This document shows, in pieces, positions 59,545 to 64,000 of a stretch of DNA of 64,000 nt. A model generated the notes under the pieces. That model saw nothing but the letters and a program-made list of their open reading frames with translations. It was not told the origin of the DNA and searched no databases. A program made the position numbers and the translations under genes. This DNA comes from an uncultured Clostridia bacterium (GTDB lineage Bacteria > Bacillota > Clostridia > Lachnospirales > Lachnospiraceae): NCBI GenBank assembly GCA_937895705.1, contig CALBKM010000034.1, forward strand, positions 62,001 through 126,000. The letters are read 5' to 3'. Within the stretch, counting starts at the first letter, position 1. The number at the start of each line of letters is the position of its first letter.

Positions 59545-60696
59545 AAAATGGAACAAAATAACGAAAAGAAAATGACCAAGTACGACCGCAAGGTCTTGGC
59601 AAGACAAACTGCCGCAAAGCAGGAAAAGAAGAAAGATGTTCTTCGTATTGCTTCCACCGTATTCATCATTGTCTGCATTGCAGCATTGCTTATCATCGCT
59701 CCGCTGGTAAAGAACAGACAAACTTTCAAAGAGTACTTTAAAGTAAACGATGAATCCGTTTCGGAGCTGGAGTTCTACTTCCACAGAAATTCAATGATTA
59801 ACAGCAACGCTTCGATTTTACAGTACTTCGGTATGAGCACCGTGGAAGATCTGGAAACCATGGTTTACGACGAAGAAGTGGGAACCACCTGGGCAGAGTT
59901 CTTTGCTGAACGTACCGCTCAGTCCATTTTGGAAAACAAGGCTCTTATCGCTGATGCAAAGGCAAAAAATGTTTCTCTTGAAGTAGATGAGGCATACGAT
60001 TCCTATATCAAGGAAGCAAAGGCTGCGGCAGAAGCAGAGAATATGACTTTGGATACCTATTTCAAAACCGTTTACGGTGCATCCGAAAAGCAGTTAAGAC
60101 CGATTATCAAAGATAACCTGACCGCACTTTTGTATTCCCAGCAGTTGTCCGGAACCTATGAAGCCACCGACGAAGCCGCTCAGGCCGAATACGACAGCAA
60201 CAAGAAAAAGTACGACTCCGTTGACTACCGTGTATTACCGTTTATGGCGGAAGTAGAAGAGGATGCTCCGGAAGGCGATGTTGTGGCTGCAATGGATGCC
60301 GCAAAGGCAAAAGCTCAGGAAATGCTTGACAAAGTAAAAGCGGGTGAAGATTTCGAGACTCTGTGTGCTACTTACGCCCCGGAAAATAAGCGTACGGACT
60401 ATGCAGATGACAAAACCGATCTTTCTCTCGTTACCGGCGCTTCTTCCTCTTACGAATATGACCCGTACCTCGACTGGTTGTTCGACGAGGCTCGTAAGGA
60501 AGGCGAAACCACGATTTATACCGATGAGAGCAACAACGTACACTACGCTCTGTTATTCGTAAAGCGTTATATGGGTGAATCTGTTATGGATACCATTAAG
60601 AAGAACTTAACTTATGACGCCGTAACCGAATACATCGCAGAGATTTCCAAGAACTTCAAGATTTCCGATCCGGATGATAACATCCCGAATCTCTAA
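59542..60696 (+). CDS. Membrane-anchored parvulin/PrsA-like peptidyl-prolyl isomerase
   Basis: The 384-residue protein has a basic cytoplasmic N-terminus, one membrane helix (about 37-57) and an extracytoplasmic part. That has a SurA N-like helical region (about 65-200) and a PPIase-like C-terminal region with FMAEVEEDAPEGDV...AKAKAQEMLDKVKAGEDFETLCATYAPEN. It probably assists folding of secreted proteins; catalytic competence is not certain. The initiation region is unusual (see ribosome-binding-site entry). A clear terminator follows. Confidence 0.85.
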   Translation: MKMEQNNEKKMTKYDRKVLARQTAAKQEKKKDVLRIASTVFIIVCIAALLIIAPLVKNRQTFKEYFKVNDESVSELEFYFHRNSMINSNASILQYFGMSTVEDLETMVYDEEVGTTWAEFFAERTAQSILENKALIADAKAKNVSLEVDEAYDSYIKEAKAAAEAENMTLDTYFKTVYGASEKQLRPIIKDNLTALLYSQQLSGTYEATDEAAQAEYDSNKKKYDSVDYRVLPFMAEVEEDAPEGDVVAAMDAAKAKAQEMLDKVKAGEDFETLCATYAPENKRTDYADDKTDLSLVTGASSSYEYDPYLDWLFDEARKEGETTIYTDESNNVHYALLFVKRYMGESVMDTIKKNLTYDAVTEYIAEISKNFKISDPDDNIPNL

Positions 60697-60716
60697 GATT
60701 TGTTTTCAACCAAAAG

Positions 60717-60750
60717 AGGCGCGCATGCAAAATGCGCGCCTTTATTTTAT
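60717..60750 (+). terminator. Terminator after the foldase gene
   Basis: AGGCGCGCAT and ATGCGCGCCT form a perfect 10-bp stem; TTATTTTATT follows. Confidence 0.9.
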
Positions 60751-60781
60751 TCTTTTGTTCTGATGTACTTGATTTCCTCTT

Positions 60782-61480
60782 TTACAGTTCTTCTACATAC
60801 CGTACCCGTTCCACCTCACTGAGCATCTGCAATATCTCTGCATGAGGCTTCTTCTTCGGTAGACGAAGCGTACACAAAACGGCAGTTCCTCTGTCCTCCA
60901 CACCGTTTGCCCGCGTCATTTCCAAATCACTGATACGGAAGCCTTGTTCCTTTGTAAACCGTACAAACGCTCCCACATCCGCCATCTGTTCGAACTCCAC
61001 ATACAAATTGATGACTTTTGTGGATGCCATTACCCAGTCATCCAAACGCTGCAACAATGCCATAACTACAAAGATAAGTACACAGCCTACCACAGCGCCC
61101 GTATAAAATCCGATTCCCAGCGAAAGCCCGACACACGCAGCCGCCCATAGTCCCGCAGCCGTAGTCAGACCCTTTACACGGTTTCTTCCCGTCACAATAA
61201 TTGTTCCGGCTCCCAGAAAACCGATACCTGAAATCACCTGGGCACCCATCCGGGCCGGGTCTGTCCCTTCGTACAGTTCGGTTATATACAAATTGGTAAT
61301 CATTACAAGTGCAGCCCCCATACATACCAGCATGTAGGTTCGAAACCCTGCCGGCCGCTTTTTCCGTCCTCTTTCCACGCCAAGAATTCCGCCGCATAAT
61401 AGAGATAATACCAAGCGTACCGTTACCGAAACCGTATTCAATTCTTTTAATACCTCCGGAATATACCCTTCCAAGCTCAT
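60782..61480 (-). CDS. MgtC/SapB family membrane protein
   Basis: The 232-residue protein has the MgtC core: GGILGVERGRKKRPAGFRTYMLVCMGAALV, then GAQVISGIGFLGAGTIIV and VKGLTTAAGLWAAACVGLSLG, in four to five membrane helices. A cytoplasmic ACT-like C-terminal domain follows. MgtC proteins are linked to Mg2+ limitation and acid or phosphate homeostasis. The ATG at 61480 is only one base after GGAGG; a TTG two codons on has better spacing, so the start is uncertain by two codons. Confidence 0.93.
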   Translation of the reverse strand: MSLEGYIPEVLKELNTVSVTVRLVLSLLCGGILGVERGRKKRPAGFRTYMLVCMGAALVMITNLYITELYEGTDPARMGAQVISGIGFLGAGTIIVTGRNRVKGLTTAAGLWAAACVGLSLGIGFYTGAVVGCVLIFVVMALLQRLDDWVMASTKVINLYVEFEQMADVGAFVRFTKEQGFRISDLEMTRANGVEDRGTAVLCTLRLPKKKPHAEILQMLSEVERVRYVEEL

Positions 61481-61487
61481 TCCTCCT

Positions 61488-62738
61488 TTATTTTACATAC
61501 CAGTATTCCGCATGAGCGGCTCCGACTCCTCTGATTGATTCCTCCTGCGGACATGTTTCCGGAAAGTTCTTTAGTGCATTTTTCACCGCATAAGAAGTGC
61601 TGTCGGTCCACTTTATCACGCGATACTCTCCCCGCTTCGCACTTGCGGTCGCCTCTGATACCTGCTCCGCTGTCAATTCGCTGACGCTTAGGAACCCTTC
61701 TGTCGTCAGAAGCATCTTCTGTGCCTCACCGGAAATTCTTGTGAATCCCAGGCGGTCCATATACGGAAGTTGTTTTCCGTTCACATCTACCTTCCAGTAA
61801 TACGGATTCCGTACAAACTCATAATAATCCCCGCCTACATTATTTTTCCCTTCTTCCGTTGAAAGACAGTACGGGTTTAAGGTCGGAACTCCTGCCGTGT
61901 TCCATGCGTTGACCACAGTCCCCCGTAACATTTCCGATACATTTGCAAAGCCCATATCCTTCGCCTTTGCATTAGCGGCATCCTCTCCCATAAACTCCGG
62001 CAGAAGATTCACGTGATAGTGTTCCGGTGCAAAACAGATTCCTCCCCGCTCCGTCAGCTGTGCCAAAAAGTCCGGTTTCGAAGACGGAAAGAATACTTCA
62101 AAGCTATATGCATCCAACTTTTTAAATACCGCACGTTCCTTCTTTCCCGCTTCGTTTTTCACAGTAAAACACTCCCAAAGCGGTTCTCCGAAGGTCTCCT
62201 TCAGACATAGTTTCTCATAAAAGAAAACGCAGTCATCCGCGGTAAACAATACTCCGTCGGACCAACGCAAACCTTCCCGGAGAACAATCGTATATTTCGT
62301 AAAGTCAGAATTCACCGCATAGGATTTTGCAATATTAGGCGCTATTGTTCCGTCTTCCGCATATCGGAATAACCCCTCCGACACCAGCGCACCCGTTATT
62401 TTATCCGCATTCTCCGCTGCAAACTGCACAGACTCTCCATACTCTCCCGGCTCATATCCGCTATCCGTTACCACATCGGTACGGACAGGAAGACGTTTCT
62501 CAACCGCCGGTAATTCCCTTGCCTTGACCCGGTCCTGTAACATTCCGGCTTCGGTATAGGTTTCGTACGAACCCATCGGTTTCTCCGGAGTCTTTCCTTC
62601 GTCCTTCCCTATACTCGCTTCCGGTGTTGCCGTCACATCTCCGGCTTCTTTTTTATCTTCTTTACAGCCTGTAACCGCACACAGCAACATCACCGTAAAA
62701 AGAACCGCTGTAATTCCTTTTTTATTCATCAGCCTCAT
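61488..62738 (-). CDS. Family 5 solute-binding lipoprotein, short
   Basis: The 416-residue protein has a lipobox (AVTGC), an acidic linker to about residue 60, and family 5 features: YTIVLREGLRWSDGVLFTADDCVFFYEKL near 150 and DYYEFVRNPYYWKVD with GKQLPYMDRLGF near 320. Full-length members usually exceed 500 residues; this one ends soon after the first lobe-crossing segment, so it may be truncated or frameshifted. No permease lies nearby. It ends 8 bp before the MgtC ATG. Confidence 0.82.
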   Translation of the reverse strand: MRLMNKKGITAVLFTVMLLCAVTGCKEDKKEAGDVTATPEASIGKDEGKTPEKPMGSYETYTEAGMLQDRVKARELPAVEKRLPVRTDVVTDSGYEPGEYGESVQFAAENADKITGALVSEGLFRYAEDGTIAPNIAKSYAVNSDFTKYTIVLREGLRWSDGVLFTADDCVFFYEKLCLKETFGEPLWECFTVKNEAGKKERAVFKKLDAYSFEVFFPSSKPDFLAQLTERGGICFAPEHYHVNLLPEFMGEDAANAKAKDMGFANVSEMLRGTVVNAWNTAGVPTLNPYCLSTEEGKNNVGGDYYEFVRNPYYWKVDVNGKQLPYMDRLGFTRISGEAQKMLLTTEGFLSVSELTAEQVSEATASAKRGEYRVIKWTDSTSYAVKNALKNFPETCPQEESIRGVGAAHAEYWYVK

Positions 62739-62813
62739 TCCTGCCTCCTACCATAAAATTTATCTCACCTAATAATACCGAGCTCAACTACATAATCCTT
62801 TTTTTACAAAACA

Positions 62814-62940
62814 AAGAATCTCGCCTGCGAGATTCTCCGCCTGCGGCGGGTCGCTTCAAGCGACAACTTCCAATCCGCCGCAGTGCGATCCCGCGGAGCG
62901 TTTTTTTGCTCTATAGGAAATGTAAAATCTCCTATAGAGC
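62814..62940. repeat. Structured repeat family B, copy 2
   Basis: Stems AGAATCTCG/CGAGATTCT (62815-62836), CTGCGGCGG/CCGCCGCAG (62841-62849/62875-62883) with inner GTCGC/GCGAC, the shared ATCCCGCGGAGCGTTTTT, and GCTCTATAGGA/TCCTATAGAGC (62908-62918/62930-62940). Compared with copy 1 at 34014, stem differences are compensated and loop motifs such as GCGACAAYTT are kept. Confidence 0.8.
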
Positions 62941-62945
62941 AAGGA

Positions 62946-62979
62946 AGTGTCCCAAAAGTCCTAAGACTTCCGGGACACC
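62946..62979 (-). terminator. Terminator of the chemoreceptor gene
   Basis: GTGTCCC and GGGACAC with inner AAGTC/GACTT form a 16-nt-arm hairpin just after the stop. The minus-strand tail TTCCTTGC is weakly T-rich. Confidence 0.75.
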
Positions 62980-62997
62980 TTAGTATTCTTGTCTACT

Positions 62998-64000
62998 CTA
63001 GTAACGGAACGCCTGTAATGCTTCCTGAAGCTTTCTTGCCTCGTCGTTAAGTACCGTAGAAGCCTGGGACAAATCTTCCACTGCCTTTAACTGAAGATCT
63101 ACCATGTTCTGTACTTCCTCGGAAGCCGCCGAGGTCTCCTCGGAAACTGCCGAAATACTGCTGATTGCATCTACCGTTACATTCTGTGCTTCCCCGATGC
63201 TCTCTACACCGTTGGCAATATTCACAAGACGCTCGGACATTTCTTCAACATCCTCACCGATATTCTTAAACAGAGAAATCGCATTCTTTAATGCCTCGCT
63301 CTGAGAAGCTACAATTTCTTCCGCCTGAGCCACCGTCTGCACGGTTCCCTCCGTTTGTACTTTAATACCGTTTACGATACCCGCTATTTCATTTGCAGCT
63401 TCCACGGACTGCTCCGCAAGTCTTCGAATCTCATCCGCGACAACCGCGAAACCGCGTCCCGCTTCGCCCGCACGAGCCGCTTCGATAGAAGCATTGAGAG
63501 ACAACAGGTTCGTCTGTTCCGCAATGTCGTTAATAACACCGATAATCTTTCCGATGGAAAGGGACTCTTCCGCAAGGGCATCCATATCCACCGTAATGCG
63601 TTTTGTAATGGTGGCGGTTTCTTCTCCCTTCGCCTCAAGGACTCCGATTGCTTCCATACCGTTTTCTACAGCTGCCTTTGCACTCTTAGCAAGCTCGTCA
63701 ATGGCATCCGCATCAGCCTTAACCTCACTGATACGCTGACCGAGTTCTTCACTCTGTATCAAACAACGTTCGGAATCTTCCGCCTGCTGAACAATACCGT
63801 TTCGAATCTCCGTAATAGAGGAGGTAATATTTTGTGTCGCCGTCAACAGCTTCGCAGAAGTATCCTCCACGCCTGCCGCGGAACTTCCCACATTATCCGC
63901 CGCCACGGAGGTCTGTTGCACCATCCCCTTCATGTTGGTAACCGTTTTATTTGCACATGCAACCAGCGCTCCGAACTCATCTCTTCGTGTGGATCTCATC
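62998..64000 (-). CDS. Methyl-accepting chemotaxis protein (partial, N-terminus outside window)
   Basis: The visible 334 codons are the cytoplasmic part of a chemoreceptor. They begin near the end of a HAMP domain (TRRDEFGALVACANKTV), continue through the first methylation helix, the highly conserved hairpin tip (INDIAEQTNLLSLNASIEAA, then RAGEAGRGFAVVADEIRRLA), and the return helix with SAVSEETSAASEEV. It signals through CheA/CheW. The sensor and membrane parts lie beyond 64000. No other chemotaxis gene is in the window. Confidence 0.96.
   Translation of the reverse strand, partial: MRSTRRDEFGALVACANKTVTNMKGMVQQTSVAADNVGSSAAGVEDTSAKLLTATQNITSSITEIRNGIVQQAEDSERCLIQSEELGQRISEVKADADAIDELAKSAKAAVENGMEAIGVLEAKGEETATITKRITVDMDALAEESLSIGKIIGVINDIAEQTNLLSLNASIEAARAGEAGRGFAVVADEIRRLAEQSVEAANEIAGIVNGIKVQTEGTVQTVAQAEEIVASQSEALKNAISLFKNIGEDVEEMSERLVNIANGVESIGEAQNVTVDAISSISAVSEETSAASEEVQNMVDLQLKAVEDLSQASTVLNDEARKLQEALQAFRY

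Noticed and set aside
1..64000. tRNA or rRNA genes, plasmid or phage origin
   Set aside because: No tRNA cloverleaf, rRNA segment, integrase, or replication gene was recognised by eye; a tRNAscan/Infernal run would settle it.

Overview
The window reads as chromosome of a Firmicute of class Clostridia, most likely family Lachnospiraceae. The grounds are the ribosomal/RNA polymerase gene order, strong GGAGG ribosome-binding sites, sigma-A type promoters (TTGACA-N17-TATAAT), zinc-binding L33, a lysine riboswitch on dapA, an L10 leader on rplJ, DUF951 and DUF6171 proteins, and many XRE regulators. No rRNA, tRNA, insertion sequence, prophage or cas gene was recognised. Most genes are on the minus strand.

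Layout. 1-3.4 kb: a partial zinc-ribbon gene, an rRNA-type methyltransferase and a MATE exporter. 3.4-12.3 kb: a tight nine-gene minus-strand operon of zinc-ribbon membrane proteins and lipoproteins with no recognised function. 12.4-15.6 kb: an orphan sugar-type solute-binding lipoprotein followed by a membrane-anchored LuxR regulator, with no permease. 15.6-20 kb: housekeeping and small genes (GIY-YIG, RidA, serine hydrolase, ATPase, YcxB-like, dtd). 20.2-25 kb: a methyltransferase behind a leader-peptide attenuator, two XRE-TPR regulators and an S41-like lipoprotein. 25.4-34 kb: fba, rpoC and rpoB. 34.3-37 kb: an accessory island (AraC/GyrI regulator, hicAB, XRE membrane regulator) separating rpoB from rplL. 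37.7-42 kb: rplL, rplJ, rplA, rplK, nusG, secE and rpmG. 42.2-48.8 kb: DUF6171, DUF951, three paralogous membrane proteins, an ECF sigma factor with a membrane partner, and a two-component system. 49-54 kb: a BIG2 protein, dapB, dapA and a DUF6273-like lipoprotein. 54-64 kb: an oligopeptide/nickel-type ABC transporter, a parvulin-like foldase, MgtC, a second family-5 binding protein and a partial chemoreceptor.

The most unusual content is intergenic. (i) Between rplA and the rplJL promoter lies an array of 8-bp sites, TACCATGA and its reverse complement TCATGGTA, alternating in orientation at 30 and 33 bp steps (63 bp per unit, six helical turns). The spacers are unrelated. (ii) Three families of structured repeats (here A, B and C) each occur twice, and their two copies differ by compensatory base changes that keep the helices. 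This argues for selected RNA or cruciform structure. Family A has long perfectly paired arms that share no sequence between its copies. (iii) An 11-codon leader ORF, a terminator-like hairpin and a competing hairpin precede the methyltransferase at 20466. These, and the zinc-ribbon/lipoprotein operon, are the best candidates for undescribed biology. Everything here is read by eye; no database search was possible.
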